Positions 12,663-23,819 of a stretch of 64,000 nucleotides of DNA are shown here, piece by piece. Origin of the DNA: Cryptomeria japonica (lineage: Eukaryota > Streptophyta > Pinopsida > Cupressales > Cupressaceae). The position numbers were made by a program, and so were the translations under genes. The stretch lies in the NCBI RefSeq assembly GCF_030272615.1, contig NC_081407.1:265927574-265991573 (forward strand). Reading direction: 5' to 3'. The notes beneath the pieces are model-generated. The model saw only the letters and a list, made by a program, of their open reading frames with translations. It made no database searches and was not told where the DNA came from. Within the stretch, counting starts at the first letter, position 1; every line of letters begins with the position of its first letter.

Positions 12663-13457
12663 CAGTAGACACCTAAAATTGTACTGTCTAATTAAATAAA
12701 TATTTTTTTTATTTAATTATTTTATGCTAAGTCTTCTATTAATTAAATAAATTTGTATTTATTTAATTAACTCATTAATCCTCTTCTAAGCCTTTCCTTA
12801 TTTAAATAAATACTTTTATTTATTTAAATTATCTTTTCCCTAAATTAAATAAATATTTTATTTATTTAATTGATCCCATTTCCTTTATTAGTTACATAAA
12901 TCTTTATTTATTTAATTAATTTATTATCTTTTTCCTTCAATGAGACATGTCATTTATCTCTTAATTTTCCTCTACCTATGCCCTTCATTATTTTAATATT
13001 TTTTCTAACTACCCTCTTATTATTTTATCATTTTCTATACCTACCCTTCAATCTTAGCCGACCATTTATTCTTTCACCTCTTAATCCTATCTCTCAATTT
13101 TCCAAGGTATTCTCTATATTAGAGGATTCTTTCATCTTTTATCGATCCTAATGAGCAATTTAGCAATCTAGCAATCTAGCATTGGAGCATTCTCTTTGCA
13201 TTCTAGCATTCTTATCCTGCATTCATCATATTTTAAATCTCCAATAAATCATAGATTCTTGTGTGTGCTTCTGAGAGCCATATTATTTACATAAGATCTT
13301 GATTTAAGGAGTGCAATGGAGTAATTTTTAGCATGCATGTGTGTTTTAGTTTAGATTTTATTTTGCATTGTGTGCATTTTGCAGGTACTCTATTGAATAT
13401 GTTGAAATAAATCTGAATCTTATTCGAGCATAAGATCTATATATTTCTCTCCATCTA
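12663..13457 (+). mobile_element. Solo LTR, same family as 52414-53199
   Basis: The sequence begins GTAGACACCTAAAATTG and matches the LTR at 52.4 kb by eye for most of its length. Both carry a series of TTAATTAAATAAATA-like palindromic words in the first 250 bases. The block is flanked by CACATA (12657-12662 and 13458-13463), a candidate target duplication. No internal region is present. It interrupts the retroelement-derived sequence around it. Confidence 0.65.
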
Positions 13458-13463
13458 CACATA

Positions 13464-15984
13464 AAACTGAAAAGTCAATAACATCAAGTGTAACCATGAA
13501 CTCCAATCCAAGAAGATACATACAACTGCCGACACAACCACCAATCCGGAATCAATCCTACACCTCCAATATATCACTGTCAAAAGATCCCATTGAAAGT
13601 GTAACCAATTAATAACCTAGCGATCATGACTCCATGATAAAACACATGCTACAAGTCCCAACACCAACTATCTAGGTATTATAAACATCATCCATTCTCT
13701 CATCTCAAAACAAACATACCAATGCACTAATGACCACAAACAAGGACAACTAACAAGTATGTACCACAATGAATCAAACTTGGTGGATATAGACAGTCCA
13801 CAATTGAGTCGTCCCACTGCAATCAATAGGCCACATATCCTACAAATCACAACTCGTAGATCCAATCAGTGAACATGAAAACTCATTATCACATTAGTAG
13901 AATGCAAATTGAAATATCAAAGAGAATAATCTTGTAGACCACATGACTTAAACACCAAATCAACATCCAATTTGATTTGCTAAATATGTCCACAACTAAG
14001 AATTTTTTCTCATTGCCAAAAGTTGCCAGAAATTTTTCATGTTGAGAATTTATCAAGCCAAATTTCATTTATTCATTTTTAAATGTCAATACCTCTCTAC
14101 AAACCAATGTCATTCTCTATCGCCTATTAGATTTATAGTTGTAAATAAATTGAAATAGCAATTGTAGGGAGTCTAGTTTTGGTTAGTCTCAAACAAATGA
14201 AATTTTTTCTTTTTGTAGGGTTTTGTGATATTTTTCCTAGAAACTCTATCCATTTTTTGTCATCGACATCATTGACGACACAACATAATTTATATAGAAT
14301 CTTTAATTAGGTCACTTGCCATGGTTTTAATGAGTGTTTTTTTACAATCGCTACTTAGTTGAATCATTATTTTGGTTCCATTTCATTTTAAAACAAGGTC
14401 TAAATTGTTCTCATTTATAGTAGTTTCTATAAACAAATTTTTAGTATCTTTTTGAAAGTGGTTAAAGACGGATTGGAGATCAGAATCTATTTTGTTATTC
14501 AATTTTTAATATTTAAATTTATGTTTTAATATTTCGTTTAGATTTTTTTTTTGTGTGTGCAGAAGAAGGCTCATGTGCCTAACTAGGATTTTAAAATGAT
14601 GTTATATATAGGATACCTACCTATATTGGCCATCATAAAATGAAACACTTTCTAAATGGATCCTTATTCAGAAAGGCAATTGTTGATAATCTCCTTGCAA
14701 TTATTGTTCTTTAGACATTAGCTTCACTAAGAAAGAGAAAGATTTGTAATTTCAACACCTATAATAATAATATACCCCTACAGTTTGGGAAAACAATAAC
14801 TCATATTAGATTATATAAACAAAGGTGAAAAACTAAATTTGTACATTTTCTAGGATCATAATTTAAAAACAATAACATGGTAGAAAGGGCATTCTGTTAT
14901 TGGTATCCATACAACATATTTAGGACTCACATAAGAACAAAGATGCCACATATATTAGAAACTATATTAATGTATTCTCTAATAAGATCACACAACTTTG
15001 AGCAAAACCCTAGAATATCACATGCAATTCTTTGTTTTGGGTTGATTGTTGGACTATCCACATTTAATATCTTGCAATATGTCATTCTGAAAGTAACTCA
15101 CAGTACTAAAGAATTTTTTATATATAAGACAATCAATAAGTAACCATTTGAGAGAAAGTTTTAATAACTATTCAAAATATTCAAGCATCATGAATTTAAG
15201 TGAATAAGCAGTCTCAAACTATCTGCCAAATTTCTATATAAAAATTCAAAATTCAATAATTCTAATTGAGAGCATTAAATTAAATTAGATTTGTGGTACT
15301 GTTGGTACTGCCCAAAAATTCGTACAAAACAATTTTAGATATTAGTATTTTGACATTTATTAAAATAGAGTATTTTCATCAATTACAATTTCTGATATGG
15401 TCTATTTTGTTTTATTTCAAGCCATGACTACATTCTTTCATTAAGATTCTTCACTTGTTGTCTTTTTGTTTTCTTGTTGCATCTATAGGGTCACACTTAA
15501 AAAAGGTTGTGATTTTGGCTATAATGTGATTAGTCGTTGATCTCATACCATCATTAAGCCAATTGATAGTAATGACTTATGAGATTGAATGGCCTTACAA
15601 GTACAAGAACTATCTTTACCATGCTTAGACAAAGAATGAAGAAATAAGAAATTTAAATGTTAAAATTAAATTCAATCTAACATGAGAAAAATGCATGTAC
15701 TCAATAAGGAAAATACATGTATGTACTCAATAAACTAAGACATATGCATTTTATATGGAGAAAGACCATTGAAGACTATTTCTAAAAGAATTTCGAAAAA
15801 CAACCTATATACAACTAGATGAAGAATCAATTTTTGCTTGAAATGAAAACAAGCCAATCCAACTAGCACATAAATTTTGCTAGATATGCACAACAACCTC
15901 TTGACCTCCTTGTATATAAATTAAAAATTTGACAAAACACACTCGTTATTTTATGCTTTTTGCTTTTTGAAACAAAATTCATTT
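13464..15984. other. Remainder of peroxidase intron 2, no gene seen
   Basis: The first ~500 bases have the same A/C-rich texture as 11.6-12.6 kb and probably continue that retroelement. The rest is AT-rich without recognisable coding similarity. A short frame at 14877-15143 has no family features. Confidence 0.5.
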
Positions 15985-16560
15985 TTAAAGGGATAGTTGG
16001 GCATACGGACCACAAATTTACTTTCAAAGGCTTTACTGGTCTTATGAGCGTCTTGTCTCTCAATGGCTTTACTTTCACGGATCTGGTGGCTCTTTCAGGT
16101 ACACATTTAATACATTTCAATTCCTATTAAACTTGTAATCATGATATCCAAGGATTGTGTTTCTTACCACATGATATTTCAGGTGGGCACACAATCGGCA
16201 GAGCAAGTTACAAGATCCCATTCTCGACCAGACATTTGCAAAGCAACTTCGCCTCACTTGTCCCACAAACACAACCGTTAAGACCACCAATTTGGATATT
16301 CGCAGCCCAAATGTGTTCGACACCAAATATTACGTGGACCTTCTGAATAGACAAACGCTCTTCACATCTGACCAGACTCTCTACTCAGACAGTCGAACCC
16401 GAGATGTGGTGTAGATTTTGCAGTCAATCAAACATCTTTCTTTGAACACTTCGTTCTGAGCATATTGAAGATCAGTCAGCTAGACGACCTCACCGGATAT
16501 ATCCATGAGAATTGTGAAGCTCCAAACCCAACTTCTTCATATTGCATAATTCATTTTTTT

Positions 16561-18712
16561 TCGATTTCGATTTTTGAAGAAAATGAATTATTTGAAGCTA
16601 TTCGAAGTGATATAAAGTATATAAAGTAGATAAATATATCATAGCAAATATTTTTTCATTGAATAGAATTGCAGACACATCTTATAATTGAATGCATATT
16701 AAATGCAAGCTTTAACAGACCTTGTCTAACTCATTGCTCGGGTTGTGCATATTAAATGCAGACCTTATCTAGCTTCTAGGCTATTCATTGAGTACTATAC
16801 TTAGAAAAGATAAATGTTAAAACCTCTACGGAAGTGTAATGGTCTTTGAAGCAATTAAGTAATTGAATTTATAACATTTTTTTATACATATGATCTTATT
16901 GAATGCATTTTGCGCTCTATCTATTTTCCTTTCTCTGAACCTTTGATTTCAGAGATATAAATGTGTTTGGCATACACAGATTCTTCAAATTGCAACCATA
17001 CTGTGAACATTGTCAATTGCCCTTGGTAATTCATTGCTTCCCCTCAGTCTTATTTTGGTCTTTTAAACTTCCTTTTAAAATTCAGAGAGTGGCTTGTTTG
17101 ATATTACTTACAGTTTTTTTCTTTTTCTTTTTTTGTTTCTATTTGTTTCTCTGAAATTTGGGTAAGTCTAAAACTTTAAATTAAGAAAATAAAAATTTTG
17201 TTCAAAGCCTAAGTAGCCATACAATCATATATCAAGATTATTATAAAGATGTAGAGTTAAGCTATAGATTCTTCTCAAACTTTTGGAAGCGAAATTTAGA
17301 GTTGGTGTAAATAATCCCCACATCAATTTATGAGTTTTTGATCCACACGACATCTTAATATGTAGATTCTGCCAGTGGATATCAGGATAATCTTGTAGGT
17401 AATTTTTTTCTTTCTAATATCAGAATTTCTAAACAAAACATGGAACCACTGGTTTTCACAGCTAAATTTTGACCATTAGTTGCTCATGTGAAATCCATGG
17501 GACTATCTATTTGTAAAGGGCTTTTCCTAAGCTAAATTTTTACCATTAGCTGCCCATGTGAAATCCATGGGACTATCTATTTGTAAAGGTCTTGTAAATT
17601 TTCGCGGCATATTTTGAGGAATGTCAGGTAATACCAGGCTATGCGACCACAAACTTCACCATTGCATTATTGGAGGGCTTTGTTCTTTCACAAATTTTAA
17701 AATAAAAAGAAGTAGATAAAAACCCAAGAGTAATTAAGAATAGAGAAGTCAAACCTCTTACCAATTTGGTTCCTAATACAAAGCAAATTACTTTCTTTAC
17801 TGTCTCCAGAGCAAATTCCTATCCCCTTCATCCTATGCCTTGCCGTGGCTAATATCGGTCCTATCTGTTATGTTGTTCTTATCTTTTGATAGTTATACCA
17901 TTCTCTGGTTAGCATTCACAAAATTTTTGAACAAATCTATACATATTACCCCCCCCCAAAAAAACAAAGAAAGCAATTAAAAAATTTAATAAATTTATCG
18001 ACAAAAATAGAAAAATTTGTAGATGCCCTCACCAGTCAAATTTTGAAATGCTTACTCATTGTATTAAGGCAACCCACAACCCAAATAGAACAAAATATAA
18101 ACCAAACCGAGACAATTATGTTCTTTAAAGAGAAAATACATCAATTTGATAACCTGGCACAGGAGATCTCTTCTAACCCTGTAAGCATTGTCTCAATGTC
18201 TTTTTAGATTCTCAAGTGTATCTCAATGTCTTTTTAGATTCTCAAGTGTTTACCTATAATAAGTTCCTGTAAAACGTATGCGAGTGTTAAAAAAAACAGC
18301 GATGCCCTGTAAAATTTTCCACAACTCGGGCATCTAATGTGAAGAAATTTTCAGCAAATAATTAAGTCTCTTAAATCCTCATAAATTAAATTGTAACAAA
18401 TATACCATCCATAAATCACTAGGTTTGTCATAATTTAATGCAAGAGATGCCACCTGGACCAGCAATGCAACGTGGAGCAGGGAAAATAAGATTCCTGGTA
18501 CACTTGCCACTTTATGGGAAGCTCTTGCTGCAATAGACTGCGATATTTCACGTTGCATTTGGCAAGCTGTAAACAAGGCATGTGAAGTATTCAAAAAATC
18601 AACAACAAACATATGTGATCAAGTATAACACACGCTGTCAGTTTACCTGTCATTGAAAATATTATAGTTTCTTTAAAAAACTCATTTTTTTATTAATTTG
18701 AATTTAAAAATA
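16561..18712. other. Intergenic with two small tandem duplications
   Basis: No gene is recognised. A 70-bp unit is repeated twice at 17461-17590 (shared CATGTGAAATCCATGGGACT). A 30-bp unit is repeated twice at about 18190-18249 (shared TCTCAATGTCTTTTTAGATT). Both look like simple replication-slippage duplications. Confidence 0.7.
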
Positions 18713-18717
18713 TTACT

Positions 18718-20383
18718 TGTGTAGGGGAAAAAGTGAGACTAAGTATGGAAACCCTAATCCCATTCTCATACACACTCATGGAATACGAAAGAGCCTAGGG
18801 AGGTAATGCACACCAACTACTTCTTATGAGAAAGAAAGAGTCATGAATTACCTATTAAGTTTTCTATTCCTTTGTTGTAAATGTGAGAGAGGAATGATGC
18901 AAAATGCAATCTAACCTAGAATGCAAGTAAGAAAGCAAACCCTAATATGAGAATGCAGATCAAAGAACAAATGATACACTTCTGGAAAGTACAGATCATA
19001 AGGCAAAATCAAAGGTGTACCTGTGTCTGAAATCTGAGCAAAAATGTCCAGGACCAGGATGTCACACCACTATCCCGATTTTGCAATTATGGAGCTGCAA
19101 CTGACAGGAGGGATTCTGAGGCTTGCAAAGTGTTGCTCTACCAGGTCCTGCTGACAAAGGGAAGGACCATGGTGCCACACCATTGTCCTGGGTAGGACCA
19201 GGGCACCATGCCCCTGTCCTTGGGGTTTTTGCCAAGGTCTGCAACCAAGAACTATCCTTGTGTGCTCTTCCTGTCCTAAAACTTCCAGCGACACTCGGAT
19301 CCGAACCTGTACCTGAAGCTAAGAAAGAGGGTTTGGAGTGGCTACATAGGGTTTTGCCTTAGTCAAACCCCAGTGTTGGTAATTTCCACCTCCACAAATA
19401 GCCGATAATGTACTAAAAATGTATGTGCAAGAACCTTGTGTGTGTGCAAGATCCTAAGAATGAAAGTAAACAACCTAGAGCAACCCTAAAGAGTAAACCC
19501 TAATTGCTTATAATTGACAAAGTAAATGCTCTAAATCCACAATGAAAAGTGATCTAAAGCATGAATATGAATCAAAATGAAGCTTATGCAAAGATATGAA
19601 AACAACATGAAACCATACCCAACCCCAAGGGAGAGGTACAAGTAAATCGTCAGTCGGTGATCTCCTATTGTTATTCTACATCTTCAAAAGCCCCCAATTG
19701 ATAAAATGATTCTTGATGAATGTTTGATGGATGAATTTTGAATATTGTTGAAGACTTCAAAGATCTACTCTTTCGTTGCAAAGAAGGCTCTAATGCTCCA
19801 AAAACCTACTCTTAGATTCTTAGAAGAAGACCCCTTCAAATCAAGAAAGAGAGCTCTTAAGTATGAAACCCTAAATATTAATTTCATGTTTAGGCCGACC
19901 TAGGATTTGAATTTCCCACTGATATTTTGGGGTTAAGCATTATTATATCATAGGATTGTGCTCCCAAAATTTCGGGGAAAAAGTCGCGGACCATGTGCAT
20001 TCCTGCCACTGTCCGACCAACTTTTCACCAAATTTTTGGGGTCGTTAGATATGATGATATTAGAGCGCATCCCAAAGTTACAGCTGATTTCGAGATGTTT
20101 TGATATGTGAAATCGGACTTAAACGGTCCAAATAAGACATAATTAAGGTTTATGATTAAATGATTCATTGAAGGAATAAAATGAAAAAGGGCACACTTAG
20201 GGTAAAGGGCCCAACTTTATAATATGTAAAGTGATGAGACATGACCTTAGATTAAATTAAATTAATTAATTAAATGCTCAAAGGGAAATTAGATATGCAA
20301 GATGCAAGACACACTAAGGTGGGTGCTAACCTAAGTGTGAAATTGTACCACCCTAGCAACGGTGTACAATTTACGACACTACA
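18718..20383. mobile_element. Solo LTR (1,666 bp) with 5-bp target duplication
   Basis: The block starts TGTGTAGGGG and ends GACACTACA, giving TG...CA ends with short inverted similarity. TTACT lies directly outside both ends (18713-18717 and 20384-20388), a perfect 5-bp target site duplication. There is no gag or pol, so it is a solo LTR or a very compact non-autonomous element. Short GC-richer segments around 19040-19220 contain imperfect repeats of an AGGACCA...CCACACCA pattern. Confidence 0.8.
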
Positions 20384-20388
20384 TTACT

Positions 20389-22539
20389 ATAAAATATGAA
20401 AAATAATATCTCCACTACATTCTTATCATGATAATGATTGTTGTGCGTTTTTCTTGGATTTTGATTGTCTGCTTTTATTTGCATCAACATTTCAGATGAA
20501 TCTTTGTCATCCATCATCAAGATGTTAGAAATCTTAAGAGTAAAAAAATAAGTTGTTGCAGACCAAAAGAAAATATTTTTACATCTATCTATATAATTTA
20601 ATATAATAGTCTTTTTAATATCATTAATTTTACATCTAAAAACCAAACAATACCTGAAATTCGTCAAAACATGCCCAAAATTTTTTTAAACTATTTACAA
20701 ATAAATAGTCCCATGGATTTCACATACTCATGATCAAATCTATATATTTTTACATAATAATTTTTTAAATTTATTGACATTCTTGAAATCTTAAATTAGA
20801 ATCATTATTATACAATTTAATTATTATCTTCAAAGTTTAAATAAATTTAAATAACTTTTTTTTCCTTCCAAGTATGTCTCCCATTTGTTATGGCCGCACC
20901 AGGCTAATTTATGTTGTTAAAGCTGTTTAGCTTTAGAATGAGAATAAATAACGTATACTTTTCTTGCAAATTTTATAATTTATGGTTATCTTTTATAAGC
21001 TTGACCATGGACTTTAATTTTGCATAGACTATTTTCTCTCTTTTGTGAAAGCAAAAAACAAAAACAAATGAAGTCAGTGCCAAAGATGCTAGATCAAATT
21101 TGGCAAATAAATGTTCCCATTGCTATTTGTTTACAAAATTATTGCAACTTTACTATTTATTTCCTTTAAACTTAAGATTACGCATATTTTCAATATATAT
21201 TTTCCTTTCATTGAAGTAAAAAACATTTGTTATCAAATTTATTGTTGGAATTTTTTTGACATCTCTATTATGATTGCTAATATCTCCACTAATGATTCGT
21301 TAAGTAAAATCATGTTTTATAGATCTTCCTTGAAATAATGGAAAGTTGAATATAAATATCAAATTTAAATTTCTTTACAAATATGACTATGTTGAAATGA
21401 GTAATCAGTCAACATGATTACAAATTACAATAGCTAACATATATTACCACATTTAGCTTATTCTTGAATGCAAAACCTTTTATAGCCATTTATTTTCTAG
21501 TTATATATGTTTTATGACTCTAAAATGCCTATAAATTTTATTTTGCTTCTTTTCATTAGCCTTATGCACTCAACTCAATCTTCAATTTGAACACTTTATA
21601 GGTATTCATTTTCTAGTTACATATATTTTATGAATAAAATGAAATTTTAGTAAAGTTTTTTGTGCTTCTCTTCATTAGCTTTATGCACTCATTAATTTTT
21701 TGAAAAACTCATAACTTGTTTCATATGAACAGATTGCATAACCGAACCTCATGGATTAGATTGCATAACTAAACCTTATGGGTTATTTGGATTGTTAATC
21801 TGCAAATTAAAATTATATACATAACAATACTAAGTTACTTATTTATCTACTATGTTTCATATGCTACAAATGCTCATAAAACAATTTTCATCTTCTGTAG
21901 TCAAATAGCTTGCAAAGTTTAACATTGCCCAATAAAATATATCTACATATGATACACTAAAATATATCAATAACTTCAAAAGTAAAAGGTTTCTTCTACA
22001 CATTAAAAGCACTTCTAGTTGATACCAAATGCTTTTTGACTAGAATTGTATAACAATTTAAAACATCTCGGCAGGAACTTGATGCATTGATCTCTTGTTA
22101 GTTCCTTCCGTGCTGATAGGATACTAACGCATCCATTAGATGCAATTATCATTTTGAGTTGTCTAATGAGAATATAGTATTTTTCAACATTTCATTTTTT
22201 TCTAAATATTTTGCTTTTAAACAAATTTAATAATTTATATAAAATTATTTGTTCTAATTTCTATTGGATCCCGTCGTTAAATTTGTTTATAAAAAACAAG
22301 AGACGCAGAGCATCATGTTCCTGCCGAGAGTGGAGAGTGTGGTAGGTAAAGGAGAAAATGCAAGATTGTGAGAGGTAGAGGAGAGCAGGGAAACCATGGC
22401 ATTCACATTCGACGAAACCATATTTCTTTTAGACATTCTGCCAAACAGTTGGCATGCCTTTTGTATTCTTCCACAGTTTGCATATATTTGCTATATTTTT
22501 CAAGAATGTCATATGTTATGCAATATCAAGAGAACTCAC
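20389..22539. other. AT-rich intergenic, no gene seen
   Basis: Only short chance frames are present, with no recognisable domain. The last ~200 bases may be eroded 5' sequence of the PPR shard that follows. Confidence 0.6.
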
Positions 22540-22985
22540 ACCACGGAAATGGTCTAGTAGACAATGTATGCGAAATGTGGAAGCTTAGATGTGTTTGACA
22601 AAACACTTGAAATAAATGTGTTCACACTGATTGTAGGATATGTATAAGGTGGATTCAGTGAAAAGAGTTTAGGAACTTCAAGCAAATTCAATTGGCAGGT
22701 GTTAAAATAGACTCTGCAACCTTTGCCACCATCCTCATAGCTTGTGCCAAATGGGAGCTTTGGAACAGGGTATGGACATCCATGAAAGCATAAAAGATGG
22801 AGGTTTTTTTGAGATAAATGTGTTCACACTGATTGTATGGGACATGTGAAACGATAGACAAGCCACACGAACTGTTTGACAAAATGCTCCAAAGAAATGT
22901 GGTTCCATGGAATGCGATGATTGCAGGATATGCACGAAATGTATTTGTTGACAAGACTGGAGAATCTTCCAAGCAAATTCTATCA
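22540..22985 (+). pseudogene. PPR (pentatricopeptide repeat) gene fragment 1
   Basis: Broken frames read MYAKCGSLDVFDKTLE, then VFTLIVGYV, then AGVKIDSATFATILIACAK and LEQGMDIHESIKDGG. These are hallmarks of plant PLS-class PPR proteins, which bind RNA in organelles. Several stops and frameshifts interrupt even this short stretch. The hypothetical ancestral protein would continue on the same strand. Confidence 0.8.
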
Positions 22986-23419
22986 TTGTGGTGATGTTTT
23001 CAGCTGAATTCTATTAGTTCTAGTATTTACGCACATTCATTAACATAAACAAACACATAAATGTAAAATTAAGTGATATCCAATATTGATGGAATTAAAA
23101 TGTTAAATTAAATATGCATTAAAGCTGAGCATCTCATAATGTGAAACATAACTTGGAATCTTAAAATATAATTGTTAATTGACTCACGTTCTTCTTACTA
23201 ATATTGCAGTACAGGTGTGTTATAGTAGAAAAAGTAGTCCCTAGTACAGAAAATAATCATGAAAGATCTTTCGAATCATATAGTACAAGTGCTCAACCAG
23301 TGATTAAACTAGGACAACCAGCCACTAATTTTTAGCATTATACTATCGTTGAGTTTCATCATTTAAGTTCCACCATTGAATAACATTGCATTTTTCAGTC
23401 TGCAGGAATAAATTTATAA
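22986..23419. other. AT-rich spacer, nothing recognised
   Basis: There is no coding similarity and no repeat structure beyond general AT richness. Confidence 0.6.
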
Positions 23420-23596
23420 CTAGCATATATGTCTTAAATTTTTATTTAATCTATATAACAGACGTCGAGAGATATCCTTCTCGAGGCGCCTATTTTTAAT
23501 CAATTTTGAACCCTAAATTTAAATAGGCGCCTCGAGAAGGATATCTCTCGGCATATGTTATATATATTAAATAAAAATTTGAGACATATATGCTAG
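23420..23596. repeat. Near-perfect 177-bp hairpin (fold-back/MITE)
   Basis: Two 76-base arms (23420-23495 and 23521-23596) are inverted copies with few mismatches around a 25-base loop. The outermost pairing is CTAGCATATATGTC with GACATATATGCTAG. The inner arm holds GAGAGATATCCTTCTCGAGG and its complement. No open frame is present. It could be a MITE or a small-RNA precursor. Confidence 0.9.
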
Positions 23597-23819
23597 TGGC
23601 AGTTGCATGGCGCAACATGGAAAACATAAAATAAATTAATATATAATTATATAATATCTTTTTATTAAAACAAATTATATTATAGTATTATTATATTATT
23701 ATATTATTTTATCGTTACAATTTTATATATCTATTTAGACTATTTTTATTAATATATATGTGTTGCAAGATCAAAGCAAATACTAAAATCTAAGATATAT
23801 TAAACTTTGTTTAATGGCA

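Larger units (their letters stand above)
8483..16560 (+). pseudogene. Class III peroxidase pseudogene, four exons
   Basis: Exon 1 (8483-8736) encodes a signal-like N-terminus and ends in GLLKLHFHD, the distal-histidine block, followed by a small lesion that spoils the DCFVQ motif. Exon 2 (8821-9002) reads GCDGSVLLNETSS and, after stops and frameshifts, NGIVSCADILALAGHDSVN. Exon 3 (about 15985-16098) ends FTFTDLVALSG. Exon 4 (16183-16560) begins GGHTIGRASY with the proximal haem histidine. It continues through SPNVFDTKYYVDLLNRQTLF, then a one-base frameshift near 16412, then FAVNQTSFFEHF. Exon borders carry GT-AG signals at the four-exon positions typical of plant peroxidases. Intron 2 is about 7 kb and filled with retroelement sequence. 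Stops in exons 1 and 2 and the exon 4 frameshift make it non-functional. Confidence 0.9.

Noticed and set aside
18379-18612. 77-codon minus-strand frame
   Set aside because: No recognisable family and no supporting promoter or splice context; likely chance.
19062-19362. Three overlapping frames around a GC-richer segment
   Set aside because: They lie inside a solo LTR, overlap on both strands and show no domain; explained by local imperfect repeats.
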